Shown: positions 14,901-25,904 of the stretch, in pieces
Layout of the letters: every line of letters begins with the position of its first letter
Numbering within the stretch: position 1 is the stretch's first letter
NCBI GenBank assembly: GCA_013398955.1
Contig: VWPU01011874.1
Location: 310,001-374,000 of the forward strand
Length of the DNA: 64,000 nucleotides
Direction of reading: 5' to 3'
Source: Callaeas wilsoni
Lineage: Eukaryota > Chordata > Aves > Passeriformes > Callaeidae
Notes under the pieces: generated by a model
Told to the model about the DNA's origin: nothing
Seen by the model: the letters and a program-made list of their open reading frames with translations, nothing else
The model's database searches: none
Made by a program: the position numbers and the translations under genes

Positions 14901-15214
14901 TTAAATTGAGATGTAGCCGCTACATTCTAAAAGTTTTAATTTTTTCTCAAAAGAGAAGTGAGTGGGAGTGCACTCACTATTCAACTGTCATTGCTTTGTG
15001 CTTCATTTTCTTCTCTAAGACCTCAAAATCATGTGAGGGTTTGATGGGTGTGAAATTAATTAGTGTTGTTGCTTTTTAAAGTGACACTGGAATGTTTCCC
15101 ACATTAGGCATAAGGGGCTTTTTTACATAAGTGACAATTAAATAGATGGTAAGTATTTTACAGTTTTTCTAAATGAGAATACTTCTGTTAGGTTTACAAT
15201 CATAAAGATAAGAA
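2906..15214. other. Long AT-rich non-coding stretch, no confirmed gene
   Basis: About 12 kb without a recognisable gene or clear transposon. It contains poly-T and poly-A runs (about 7165-7180, 9020-9035, 12240-12252) and short T/G runs near 6776-6805. A GC-richer patch at about 12540-12850 is not recognised. Two points inside are listed separately: a signal-peptide-like open frame at 10503-10629 (in findings) and an inverted repeat at 12096-12118. The longest open frame, 119 codons on the minus strand at 5549-5908, is rich in F, Y and L, as expected of translated AT-rich DNA, and shows no domain. Confidence 0.6.
12096..12118. repeat. Short inverted repeat with homeodomain-like TAATC/GATTA cores
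   Basis: Two perfect 9-bp arms (tcagattaa and ttaatctga) are separated by 5 bp. The arms contain TAATC/GATTA cores and another GATTA follows directly. This is visible in the sequence; any regulatory role is inference. Confidence 0.5.
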
Positions 15215-15545
15215 TAGTTCACCAGTAATGGGAGGGTTCTACAATGACCATCTACTCCAACTCTCTGACCAGGGCTGACCAACAGTTAAAGCATGTTTTA
15301 AGGGTATTGCCCAAATGCCTCTCCAACACTGAGAGGCTTGGGGCATCAAGCACCTCCCTAGCAAGCTTGTGGCAGTTTTTGACCACTCTCTCATTCAAAA
15401 GAAATGTTTCTTACTGTCACATATGAATGTCCCCTGATGCAGTTTTAAACCATTGCCCCACATCCTGTCACTGGATACCAGGGAGATCAGCACCTTCCTC
15501 TCCACTTCCCCTCCTCAGAGAGCATCATGCAGAACTTATAGACTA
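15215..15545 (-). mobile_element. CR1 LINE fragment, decayed, 5'-truncated
   Basis: The plus strand reads as the reverse complement of a CR1 3' region. It has the stretch corresponding to 'gtccaactctctga', then a region about interrupted phrases shared with the other minus-strand copies at 39963 and 40650, such as a spacer before 'aaccattgcccc' and 'cctgtca'. The octamer tail at the 3' end is degraded. Divergence looks higher than in the 40-kb copies, so it is probably an older subfamily. No coding capacity remains. Confidence 0.7.
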
Positions 15546-16015
15546 CACTGATCTAACTTCAAGAATGGGACATTGACCAAATCAAGGTAAGTCTAACCCT
15601 GGACAAGAAATTAAATAACAGATTACGAGACCAATGGCATTAAGTCAGATCAAAAGCACACACCCAATACCTTTTTCCTAGCAGCAGGAATAAGCAGACC
15701 CTGCAGAAGGAAGGATGGAGCAAGCATATATGAAATTTCCTGAATTACTTCACTTCCTTTTATTGTTTAATTTTTTTTGTCATTTTAGGAAATATCTTGA
15801 ATCAAATGTGCTCTGCCTATTTAGTAATGCTTAATAAACTTTTCTTTCACAGAACTATCTAATAAGCCATTGCACCTATTTAAATTTTTACAGCCTACAG
15901 CATTCTTTGATAAAGAGTTTCATTATTCTACTACATATTATATGGAAGGAAAAAAATCAAAAATGCTAAAAGCTCACCTTTTATTCTGAACCTACCTCCC
16001 ATTAGCTTTATTTGA
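15546..16015. other. AT-rich spacer between two CR1 elements
   Basis: No gene or confident repeat was seen. It separates the decayed CR1 from the much older element beginning near 16016, and may hold unrecognised remnants of either. Confidence 0.5.
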
Positions 16016-16766
16016 CAGTAGATAGGAAGAAAACAGGAATGATTGATCTCTGTTAAACTGTCTATGGCACTCGTGATTTTGTGGATGTTTATTAAATCCA
16101 CCACCTCATTTCTTCCATACGGGTTCCTGTTCAGTTCTGCCTTGTTAAATCATTGCTTGTATGGAAATATCTACACATTTTTAATCAGAGGCTATACTGC
16201 TTCCTGAACTTTTTCCAATTTTACTATATCATTTTGAGGTGTGGAAACTAAGGTTGTATAGTATTCAAAACATATGAAAACATGAAATTATACAATGGTA
16301 TAATGGCATTTTCTGTTTCATTCTGTATTTCTTTATTACTTTCTGACAACTGATTTCTTTTCACATTCACTGAGCATTAGAACTGACTGTCACAAAAGCA
16401 AAATCTTCCTCTGGGTAATATGGTCAGCTCAGTGCCCTTTATTGGGTTCCCCCTGTGGATTACTTTACATTTATCAACATTATATTTCATCTGAGTTTTT
16501 TTTAGCATTGTCATTCAAATTCTTACTGACTTCATCAAAGTTTTCAAGGCTGAACTCTGTTCACCCTGCACTGAATGACTTCATACTCAGAAAGACTTTG
16601 TCATCTGACTGTTGATCTCTTTTCTTAGGTTATTTGCAAATGAGTGTAAGAAAATATTCTGCCAACACAAATCTATGATAATCTTAATGCTCTGTAAGAG
16701 AAGGCTGCTTACTTTTGCCTCCTCTTTCTAAATATTTATTTGTTTGTATGTTCAGTTGTAATTAGT
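16016..16766 (-). mobile_element. Ancient CR1/L3-like LINE, 3'-side part
   Basis: Read on the plus strand, this follows the reverse complement of the old amniote CR1/L3-type consensus in the right order. There is a 'tttttccaattttac' block, a 'cattttgaggtgtgg' block, then 'ggcattttctgtttc', and 'actttacatttatcaaca' followed by 'atttcatctg'. A 'tcatctg...atttgcaaatg' region follows. In LINE terms this is the C-terminal, thumb-side end of the reverse-transcriptase frame and beyond. It is heavily mutated with many stops. The same element resumes after the LTR at 16767-17193. Confidence 0.7.
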
Positions 16767-17193
16767 GTGTGTGCCTAGGTCCTGGCTACTGTGAGAAGAT
16801 GCCAGAAGCTGCCCCCATATTGGACAGAGTCAGTTCCAGCCAGCTCCAAGACAGTCACACCTCTGGCCAAAGCTGAGCTCAGTAGTAATGTTGCCAGTGC
16901 CTCTGTGATAACCTGTGATACCCTGAAGAAAGGGTAAAAATGCTGTGCAGCGACTGAGTGAGAGGAGTGAAAAATATTTTTTTCTTTATCCTAGCCTGGT
17001 TAATTGGTAATAAATTAAATTAATTTCACCAAGTCTGTTTCGGTCATGGAGATTATTGCTGAGTGATCTCCCTACACTTACCTCAACCCACAAGTGTTTA
17101 GTTGCATTTTATCTCCCCCTTTCTCTTGAAAAGGAGGAGTGATAGAGGGGCTTGTTGGTCACCTAGGTGTCAACTATGCCACAATCTGCCACA
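16767..17193 (+). mobile_element. ERVL-type LTR, internally deleted, inserted in the ancient CR1
   Basis: The 5' part resembles the LTR at 18830: a 'gtgagaag' block, a 'ccaaagct' block and 'gcctctgtgat'. The 3' part shares 'gagtgatctc', a gap, then 'gaggagtgatagagggg' and a CCACA end. AATAAA lies at 17009-17014. It is about 430 bp against about 940 bp for the other copy; the middle GC-rich section is missing. The proposed end is 17193. A clean target-site duplication was not found. Ancient CR1 sequence lies on both sides, so this is a younger insertion into it. Confidence 0.75.
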
Positions 17194-18350
17194 GAGAGAA
17201 ATTTTTTAGATCTCCTCTGGCATCACATTTATCATTTCCCAGTCCTAAGGTGCAACAGCAGTTTTGAAGAGAGAAGTTACACACTACCATTAGTAATTTA
17301 GCTATTTCATCCTTGAGTTATCTTAGAACACTTGAGTGAATGCCATGTAGTCCTTCCAATTTGTTACTGCTTATTTTGTCAGTCTGCTTCATAACCCTTT
17401 TTACAGCCAATTTCAGGCACAACTGCTGAGTCTCCAATAAAAAAGTGTTCCAGTGAAAGAACCTCCCTGATATTTCCACAGTGAACACTGATGGAAAAAA
17501 AGGCATTTTGCTTCCCTGTAGTGGCTTTGACTTGTTTGAAACATTGTTTTATATCCAAATTGTCATCTGAGCTCTTTGTAAGATTTCATTGCAAACTTTT
17601 TACAGAAAATCTGTTTGGAAAAAAAGGTACAGTTATTAAGGATACTTCTTTTGAAGTTTTCTAAAATTTTTTGCCCAAACTCTTCTTTGGGATACCTTTG
17701 AAGATGTTTGCAAAACCAGAAGATTATTCATCCTCAAACATTCTTTTGTAAAAATGCAATAGCTGTTCATTCAAATTAGTATGCATTCTCCAGTTCTTCA
17801 TGTTAGAAGGCAATATTCCATAGCCCTTTCTTGTTTTGTGCAGTTTCTAACCTCTGGAAATCTAAAACATGCCAGTCTAGGAAGAGGTTTTGAGCTTGCA
17901 TTGCCACATACCAAGCAGCAGAGGATCAGGCCTATTTTTGCTTACATTTACCATTCATTAGTCACAATTGTTTTGGAGTTATGAGTACAATTTTTTTCTG
18001 CCTATCCAGTTATATCAGTCCCCTAACCACAAGTCATGCCATTATTAAAATTATTCCCCAAAGCAATTCCTGTAGTAAACAACAGATCTGGGATTGCTGC
18101 TCTGCAGAAAATGAATCAGTAATTCTGGCGATAAAATGACTACGAGTTTTCTGCCAATTTTGCTGAGTATTGATGAAAGCACAGTGTATCATCCCATGTG
18201 GTGGACAGCAAAAATGAGTCGTGTGATAAAAATGTATTTGCAATCCTGAACTTCTTCCCATCTTCCCAGATTAATTTAATTTACCAAGCCAAAGGAAGTT
18301 GGCCATTTTTAATTACTTAACCCCTCATACCTAGTCTAGCTGAGCATTTC
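17194..18350 (-). pseudogene. Ancient CR1/L3-like LINE, reverse-transcriptase-side remnant
   Basis: This continues the element at 16016-16766. The plus strand carries, in the expected order, 'catcacatttatca', 'cagtcctaaggtg', 'taatttagctatttcatc', 'cttgagt', 'gtgaatgccatgtagtcc' and 'gtgaacactgatg'. On the minus strand these correspond to the N-terminal part of the reverse-transcriptase region and its upstream linker. Further blocks near 18075 and 18340 ('gagcatttcac') fit the same consensus, but more weakly. It is broken by many stops and indels. The outer limit near 18350 is uncertain. Confidence 0.65.
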
Positions 18351-18829
18351 ACTACTCATAGCAGCTGGGGGCCAGTGTATCCTGCACTGTCTGTCAGAGC
18401 ACCCACATGGCTGCTCTGACTTCTGCTGTTCAGTAATGGAGCACAATGAAATGTTTTACCATACAGAGATGACTGGAATGAAGCAGTGCTTTGGCAGAGT
18501 GTCTCCCGCAATGGGAAAGATTCTGAATTCTATAAAAGTGTTACTTCTGGTATACTGAGAGCACTTGTTTTAGGAAAAAAACAGTGATGGTTTGGTAATT
18601 TTTTGGTAGTTGGAAAAGCTACTACCTCAGAAGGTATATTGTCTTACTGATCATTTACCTATACAGCTATATAAAAATACCCTAAAATTCTGATTTTGGC
18701 ATGCAAACTAATCACTATGTAGGGGTATTGCAGACATCAAGGTACAAATGTGGTCTTTAGATATGACAGTGAAATTTCATTCTAGCTGAGTTTATGCTGA
18801 CACCAAAGAAGTGTGATCTAATACAAGTC
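18351..18829. other. Spacer between ancient CR1 and ERVL-type LTR
   Basis: No gene was seen. It could be further, unrecognisable 5' sequence of the ancient CR1. The stretch around 18360-18440 is slightly GC-richer than its surroundings. Confidence 0.45.
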
Positions 18830-19773
18830 TGTATATAGTGTTTGCAATCCAAGATTTTGGCAGCAGTTCAGCTACAAGGGTGACTTCCATGAGAAGAAAC
18901 CAGAAGTTTTCCCTGTGTTCAATACAGCCAATATCATCCAAGCTAGACAGATGGAGCCAAGACAGACCCACCATTGGCCAAAGCTAGGGCCATCAGGGAC
19001 AGTGGTAGTGCCTCTGGGATGCCCTGTTTAAGAAGGGGAAAACAAATTGCTGCAAAGCAGGAGCCAGAGACAGGAGTGAGAACATGTGAGAGAAACAGCC
19101 TTGCAGACACCAAGGTAAGTGAAGAAGGGGGAGGGGATGCTCCAGGCACAGAGATTCCTCTCCAGCCTGCAGAGGACTCCGTGCTGGAGCAGGTAGATGC
19201 CTGAAAGAGACCATGACCCCACGGGAAGCTCATGTTCAAGCAGGCTTCTCGCAGGACCTGTGACCCTGTGGAGGAGAGGAGCCCAGGATGCAGCAGTTTT
19301 AGTGGCAGGATTTGTGACCCCACAGGACCCATGGTGGAGGAATTTGTTTCTGAAAGGCTGTGCTCCGTGTAAGGGATTCACACTGGAGCAGCTCATGAAG
19401 ACTTGCAACCTGCGTGAGGGACCCCACAATGGACCAGAGGAAGATGAACATGAGATGAACTGACTGCAGCTCCCATTCCCTTCCCTCTCTGCTGCTGAGA
19501 AATCATGAGTGGAATTCAGGAAGAAGAGAGGGTGGGGGGGAAGGTATTTTAAAATTTGTTTTTATTTCATCTTATTCTACTCTAATTTGATTGGTAGCAA
19601 ATTAAATTAATTTCCTCAATATAAGTCTGCTTTGTCCATGATGGTAATTACTGAGTGATCTCTCCTTATCTCAACTCTTTCATAATGTTTTCTCTCCACT
19701 TTCCAGCTGACAAGGGGCATGACGGAGCGACTTTTGTTGACACCTGTCATCCAGTCAGAGTCAACCCACCACA
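18830..19773 (+). mobile_element. Near full-length solo ERVL-type LTR
   Basis: It starts with TG (18830) and ends with CA (19773), about 944 bp. It is GC-rich in the middle, with repeated motifs of the 'ggagcag' and 'gaccccac' kind, then an AT-rich 'aaattaaattaatttcc' block, 'gagtgatctctcc' and a 'tcaacccaccaca' end. The same order is seen in the shorter copy at 16767 and, inverted, at 31791. The motif agtctg occurs at both edges (18826-18831, 19773-19778) but overlaps the termini, so it is not a clean target-site duplication. Several overlapping frames of 70-130 codons on both strands here are by-products of high GC, not genes. No internal proviral sequence is attached. Confidence 0.8.
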
Positions 19774-19839
19774 GTCTGACTTCAGGAGTAGGCCCTAGGC
19801 TTTTTTTATTTTCCTATAGATATATGTCTGTTTTTACAT
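19774..19839. other. 66-bp spacer between two LTRs of different families
   Basis: T-rich sequence separates the end of the ERVL-type LTR from the start of the next LTR. It is too short to be proviral interior. Confidence 0.6.
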
Positions 19840-20413
19840 TGGTACTGGTTTTGGCTGGGGTAGAATTAGTCTTCTCCACAGTAAGTAATATGAATCTGTG
19901 TTTTGGATTTCTGCTGGAAATAGTGTTGATAGCACAGAGATGCTTTTGTTATCGCTCAGCAGTGCATACAGAGAGTCAAAGCCTTTTCTGCTCCTCAGTC
20001 CACCTCATCAGTGAGGAAGCTGGAAAGGCACAAAGATTTGGGAGGGGACACAGCTGGGACAACCAAGCCCAGCTGACCAAAAGGATATTCCAGACCATAT
20101 GGCATCATGCTCAGCATATAAAGCTGGGGTAAGAAGGAGGAAGGCTGGGATGAATAATGGCATTTGTCTTCCCAAGTAATGGTTACATGTAATGGAGCCC
20201 TGCCTTCCTTGGGTGACTGAATACCCGCATGCCCTTGGGAAGTAGTGAATAAATTCCTTGTTTTGCTTTGTTTCTCTGTGTAGCTTTTGCTTTCCCTTTC
20301 ATCTCAACATAACGAATTTTCTGGCTTTTATCCTTCTGTTCTCTCCACCATCTCACTGTGGGGGAGTGAGAAGCAGCTTCGTGTCTTAGCTGACAACCAG
20401 TGTTAAACGCCTA
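19840..20413 (+). mobile_element. Endogenous retrovirus LTR, same family as 25308-25899
   Basis: It aligns along its whole length with the LTR at 25308-25899. Shared blocks include 'ttgataacac'-like, 'gctgagcag'-like, 'gggaggggacac', 'agctgaccaaaaggatat', 'accatatg', 'catgctcagcatataaag' and 'tttgtcttcccaagtaa'. A TATA box lies at 20117-20122 and a polyadenylation signal near 20248. The length, about 574 bp, is close to the 592 bp of the other copy. The 3' terminus has mutated (no clear CA) and no target-site duplication was resolved. It appears more decayed than the copy at 25308. Confidence 0.8.
20117..20122 (+). promoter_or_regulatory. LTR TATA box
   Basis: TATAAA at the same position relative to the LTR as the TATA box at 25581 in the sister copy, downstream of the shared 'accatatg' block. 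Confidence 0.5.
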
Positions 20414-21879
20414 TAACTATTTAAGTTAATGTTACTTTTTTGTTGTTTTTTAAAAATATACATTTTATATAAAAATGTGTGAGTTTCAAAAGCAGTTGAT
20501 AACCAGAAAACCCACCCAAACAAATGTAGTTTCTATTATTACATTTATTGTCCCTAACAGACTTTCCACTTAACAGAGCTGTGCAGTAAGAAAATTAAAC
20601 CCTTCAACCTAATCCAGATAAACTAGCATATACTATCCTTGTTTGTAGAAACTGATGACTAAACTCTTGTTTAAAATTATAGGTCTTGTAGCCAGAAGCC
20701 AGAAGGAAATTGTATCTGTCAGTAAAATAATTTTTCTGATTAAAATTGTCTTCAATCTTCTTTCCATCCCAGTACCAGAGACAATTACAGAATTTCACTA
20801 GAGGGAAAAGATCAATATATAGACTTTCAAATCTGGATTAAATCTGTTAGTCCTCCTTTTCTGTGCGTCTTTAAGACATTTCCTTTAGAAGGTATTTGGA
20901 ATGATTACAACTCCATCATAAACTCAGTTTAATACACTATTGTTCTACTTGTTATGCACTTCAGTGTGTGTGAAATATTACAAAAAGAAAGATTAATTTT
21001 ATGTTCATTTATTGTGAACATAAATGACTACAAAACAAGCAAGGTAAAAGGTTTCAAATCACAAATTGTGGACTAAAATAGAGTTTTTCCAAGTATGTTT
21101 CTTCCATGTAGTAACTAATAGAGTGAACCTTGCCATCAAACTTTATTAACTCATACTTTTGTACATTTGTATGAAAACCATTCTGCAAATTCCTTCGATG
21201 GTGGTTCTTCCAGTGATCCTAAATCACCCACCTGCAACACAGTGGTATTAATGTTCATGGACCTCTCTTATTTGCATTAACTAATATACAGAGTGTGATT
21301 TCTGATATGCATGCTATCAGAAAATTTCAAAAGAATACATAGAAAAAGTAGCAAGTTCATAAAACTTAAAAGGCTTTTTTTCCCCCTAATATTTTTTACT
21401 CATTTTCAAGAGAAGAGTGCTAATACACTCTTCTTCGAAAATGCATGAAAATAATAAAATCTGTGTGTATCAACACAACAAGACTTACATTTCAATCTCT
21501 ATAACTATTATATCATTCTCTACACAGGAGAATATGTCTCCTGAATCCTATTATTCTCTTTAAATAACATAAGATTATTTGATTGCTTAGGTGAAATAAT
21601 AGTATTTGATGTTTAAACAAGTATACAAATAAACCAGCAATCTTTCTAAATTCAGTCATCTGTCAGTGATTTCATTAAATAATTTAATTGTTGTCTATTT
21701 GTTATTCATAGAAAGAAAGTACTTAGTAATATAGCTTCAAACAATTATGAAATTATGTAAGCTCTCCACAATTTCAGTTTATTTTTGACTCTTTTAAAAT
21801 ACCGTATGGCAGTCACATTATAATACTTCATAGAAATCAAGAACACCAAGGACAATGTTGAGGAGTGGTTAGTACCCTA
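20414..21879. other. AT-rich non-coding stretch, no gene seen
   Basis: No recognisable gene or transposon. Small poly-T runs lie near 21375-21400. Confidence 0.65.
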
Positions 21880-22592
21880 CAAGACTGCTCAGGACTCATA
21901 CAGACAGATTTCTACAAGCTAAGGAAACAGATAAGCAGAAACACAGGAACACCATAAAGATCTACAAAACAAATTGCAAGATGCTGCCCCTGAGGAGGAA
22001 CACATCCATGCACCAGAAGTGGCTGGGGACTTATCAGCTGGAAAGCTGCCTCCTGATCTGCGTTAGGCAGAATGCTGATGGTAGAACAAGAAGAGGTGAT
22101 CTTTTCCCTCTGCTAATCACTGGTATGACACATCTGGATGCTGTGTCCATTTCTGGACTCTCCAGTACAAAATATATATATAGAGATATATATATATATC
22201 TCTCTATATATATTTATATTTACTGGAGCTAATCAACCAACAACCAGAAAGATGATTAAAGGACTGGAGCCATGACAAAGCTTAGAGTGCTGTGTGTGTT
22301 CAGCCTGAAGAAGAGGTACAGGGTTCTTTTCACAATGTGGATAAATAATTGATGGGAGAAATAAAGAACACAGAGGAGCTCGTGTCAGACTCGTGTCAAT
22401 GGTGATCTCGGAAAACAGAGAAAGAAAAGGGCACAAACCAAAATACAGGAAATTCCTCTTGAACATAAGGGCAAATAAAACCCCAACACTGTAATTGTAA
22501 TCAATCACTGGAACAGGTTGCCCTGAGATATTGCGGAATCTCCATCCTTGCAGATATTTAAAACATGACTGGACATACAAAAAATATCATTA
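21880..22592 (+). mobile_element. CR1 LINE fragment, plus strand, with internal deletions
   Basis: The order of blocks is that of the CR1 sense strand after the catalytic part of the reverse transcriptase: 'gatgctgcccctgagg', 'ggaacacatccatgcacca', 'gaagaggtgatcttttccc', 'gacacatctggatgctgtg', 'aagatgattaaaggactgg', 'gttcagcctgaagaagag', 'gggcacaaacc' and 'cactggaacaggttgccc'. It ends before the 3' octamer tail. A deletion is evident around 22080, and an AT microsatellite occupies 22169-22220. No intact frame remains. Confidence 0.85.
22169..22220. repeat. AT/TC microsatellite with a perfect 22-bp palindrome
   Basis: Alternating AT with TCTC/GAGA interruptions. Positions 22182-22203 are an exact self-complementary palindrome. 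The tract lies within the CR1 copy, in place of sequence just before the 'aagatgattaa' block. Confidence 0.8.
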
Positions 22593-25307
22593 TTCCTCAA
22601 TTTACCCGTCAAAGCTCAAGTCATCTAAAGTACTGTTTTCTAACAAAATATTACATATATCAAAATGATTGTACTTCCTCTGTCTCCTTTCAACCATGTT
22701 TCCACTGTTACCTCTTACACACTCTAAACCAAAATGAAATGTAAGAGAAATAACAAGGCTGCCTCCTTTCTTTTATTTCTTGTCTCGTTCTTTCCCTCCT
22801 GTTCTTCCTGCCTTGGATGCATAATTTTCCATTTCCGTACACCCAAACTATCAAATCTAGGCAGGTAGTGGAATGAAAGATTAGCAGTGAAACTCTATTA
22901 CTTGTGTAAGGAATGGAACAAATATTCATTCCTATTCAAAATTCTACAAACAAAATAATTTAGCAGAGTGTCACCATCAGACATGGTATTGATTTACAGA
23001 AGAGGTGATGACTGACTAAAACCTGACCACCGGCTGGGTGAACAGCACCAGATTTGTGTCCAGAAAACAGACATGAATGGCAAGTGAATGACGACCATGA
23101 TCCTTAACTAAACAAATATTACCAGAGTTGATCACCTCAAGAAAATCTTTACTTTAGTCACAAACTAGTCACAAATTCAGTTTAGTGCTTTTTAATAAAA
23201 TCCTCTCTATTATTTTAATTTGTTCTTGTTACCATCACCAGCTTTGGTGGGAAGAAGCACAAGTACTGTAGTACGAAAAATAAGAAAAAAAGGAGAAACT
23301 GCTGTTTTTCAAATGACTAGGATTCCAACGAAAATCAATGGGAAACTACAAGCATTGAGTAAGGAAGAATTTCACTGGATGCTAAATCTTCTGTATGCCT
23401 CTGAAGCCTTTATGAAAAAGGTTTTATGCTTTATGAAGCTTTTGTGAAAAGGCTGTTGCCCTCATCAGCAAGGAATCACTCAGCTCTATACCACGAATTC
23501 ATCATACCTCATACACACTTCCATGAATCCATCTCAACTGAAAGTTTAGGCATTTGGAAACCATTTTCCTATGGTCCTACAGTTCTATGCTGTCACATAG
23601 TGACATTTCATCCACAGAGGAGTGCATGGCATTTCAGACTACCTTTTATCTGGAGGAAAGACAAATTGGAACTAATTTGTCAGTGTCTGGAGATTTTTTT
23701 TTTTTTAAATTACACATAGGAAATGGTGCTGAGTTATAAAGAGAAGTAAGCGTATTAATACCAAATCACAATGGAGTTACTTACCAGAAATTCAAGAGTA
23801 TAAGATGGCTACTTCAGAGGTAAAGGAGGTTTCAGTAGGAGAATCACTGATTTACTGTATCACCCAGTTTTCATTACATTGAAATAATCCAAAGTCTGGT
23901 CTTTAATTCTTGTTCTGTAAATATCACTGCCAAAATTAACTGAAGTGACCAGTCTCAGCTGGCAGAACCTTTCATGGGCAAAGGAGTCAGGCATGCTAGA
24001 TGTTGGGTTGTTCTACTGCTGACCTGTTCCCATCTAAGAGAGTGAGATACACACTGTCAGAGCTTTTCTCCCTGAAGAAAAAGGAAAGCTTGAATCTTTT
24101 TACTGCATCAGATTCCTTTGAATTCTTTTTCCATGTATCTTGAGGAGAGTAAAAGAAGAAAAAGGAGGAGATAGTAATTAGTCATTTAATGAGCCCCATG
24201 ATCTTGTGGTCCTGCAGTTAAATGTCTCATATGGAGAGAAGACAGAATTTAATACAACTGTAGTCATTCTGAAGTCCTTCGCTGTATCTTTCATTCAGCT
24301 ACCCATGTAGCTTCATGTCTGCTTTTGGAGTTCTTTATGACCTTTTCTGTGCAGTTAATAGTTTTTGTTCATTCAACACACATTTTATTTCTTTATGAGT
24401 CAGAATCCACTTGCCCTTTCTCTTTGGAGTGGTTGAGTTCTGGTCAGTGGAGACTTGACTTACAATTCAATGGAGATGGACTCAGATTCTTGTCTGTGAT
24501 ACTTACACTATATTCTCATTTAATATATTGATTGCATATTTCTTTTTTACAATTTCCCCTCTTTCTCCACTTCAACAGCGCAAATTTAAGTTGTTTTCCT
24601 ATTTCATCATTCTGCACTGCAAGCAAAAGTAAGGCAAAATCAAAAACTGTGACTAGCAAATAAAAGATTTTTAATCTATCATAAGAAAAGTACATGAAGT
24701 GATTCCTCAAACTTTGACAGAGATGCTTTCTTATGAACCACAACTTTTGAAAAGAAACAGTGGATCTTTGAAAGTAACTCTTTGAACAAATTCAGTAATT
24801 CTGCTTCACATTATAGTTTATTGTTGTTATTTTTAATGAAGAAATATTTCCCCCTCCCTTTTTTTTATTAAATCCTGGGAGACTAATCTTGGATTTTAAA
24901 CCTAGAATTGTCTATCAATTCTGACATTTTCCTTTCTGCAAATAAAAATCAGTCATGGTATTAAAATAGCTTACAATCATTAAGGAAATTTGGGTAAGAT
25001 GTGATTTTTTTACAGTTATATTTCACCAAGAATATGCAGAACAAAACTACTTGAATATGCTTTTTATTTACTTGGTATTATGTCTCCAAAGTTTCTTTGA
25101 TTGAAAGAAAGAAAGTACTTCTTTTGGGCAGAAGTGAAAATCTATTTATTAGAGCTCTGACTAAAAGCATTTGGTAAGATAGTAAAATATGTTGGAAATA
25201 GACCCAGTGGAATTCATGCATTTTGGAAGAAAAACAAAGGGCAAAAAAGATATGCCAGACATGATATTGAATAAAGTCTGATACTCTGAGATGTTTACTT
25301 GTCCTAC
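22593..25307. other. AT-rich non-coding stretch, no gene seen
   Basis: No recognisable gene. There is a pyrimidine-rich patch at about 22765-22815, a poly-T run at about 23694-23706 and a purine-rich patch at about 24142-24175. Open frames here stay below 100 codons and show no domain. Confidence 0.65.
25303..25307. repeat. Target-site duplication, left copy
   Basis: cctac lies immediately before the TG of the LTR and is repeated exactly at 25900-25904 after its CA end. Confidence 0.85.
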
Positions 25308-25899
25308 TGTGATGATTTTGTCTAGGATGGAGTCAACTTTCTTCATAGTGGATGGTATGGGGCTGAGGTTTGGAATTGTGCTGAACATAGGGTTGCTAAC
25401 ACAGAGATGTTTTTGTTTTTGCTGAGCAGGGCTTACACACAGCCAAGGCCTTTCTGCCTTTCATGCGGTCACACTGGTGAGGGAGTGGGGGATGCATGGG
25501 AGGGTGGGAGGAGACACAGCCTGGACAGCTGACCCCAACTGACCAAAGGGATATTTCATACCATATGAGATCATGCTCACTATATAAACTTGGGGGAAGA
25601 AGGAGAGAGGAGAGAAAATTTGGAGTGATTGTATTTGTCTTCCCAGGTCACTGTTCCATGTGCTGGGGCCCTGCTCTCCTGGAGATGGCTGAACACCTGC
25701 CTGCCCATGGGAAGAAACAAATTCATTCCTTGATTTTCTCTCCTTTTGTTTGTGGCTTTTCCTTTCCCTCTTTAAGTGTCTTTTTCTCGAGCCACATGTT
25801 TTTCTAGCTTTTACCTTTCTAGTTCTCTGCCTGATCCTACTGGTGAGAGATTGAGTGGCTGTGTGGTGCTGGATTGCTGGCTGGGTTTACACCAAGACA
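25308..25899 (+). mobile_element. Solo endogenous retrovirus LTR with perfect 5-bp target-site duplication
   Basis: It begins TGTGATG and ends AAGACA (592 bp). It is flanked by cctac on both sides (25303-25307, 25900-25904). The body matches the copy at 19840-20413: 'aacacagagatgtttttgtt', 'tgctgagcagggcttac', 'gaccaaagggatatt', a TATA box at 25581-25588 and 'tttgtcttcccaggt'. No proviral interior is attached, so it most likely arose by recombination between the two LTRs of a provirus. The 5-bp duplication constrains but does not settle the retrovirus class. Confidence 0.9.
25581..25588 (+). promoter_or_regulatory. LTR TATA box
   Basis: TATATAAA in the LTR, positionally equivalent to the TATA box at 20117-20122 in the related copy. 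Confidence 0.55.
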
Positions 25900-25904
25900 C
25901 CTAC
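25900..25904. repeat. Target-site duplication, right copy
   Basis: cctac follows the terminal CA of the LTR and matches 25303-25307 exactly. Confidence 0.85.

Noticed and set aside
18943..19463. Cluster of overlapping 70-133-codon frames on both strands.
   Set aside because: All lie inside the GC-richer middle of an LTR, where stop codons are rare by composition.
16767..19773. Two same-orientation ERVL-type LTRs about 1.6 kb apart, looking like the ends of a provirus.
   Set aside because: The DNA between them (17194-18829) is ancient CR1 and unique sequence, not gag/pol/env. The two LTRs also differ by a large internal deletion, so they are independent insertions.
19719..20132. 137-codon plus-strand open frame.
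   Set aside because: It runs from the 3' end of one LTR across the spacer into the 5' half of an unrelated LTR, so it cannot be a conserved gene.
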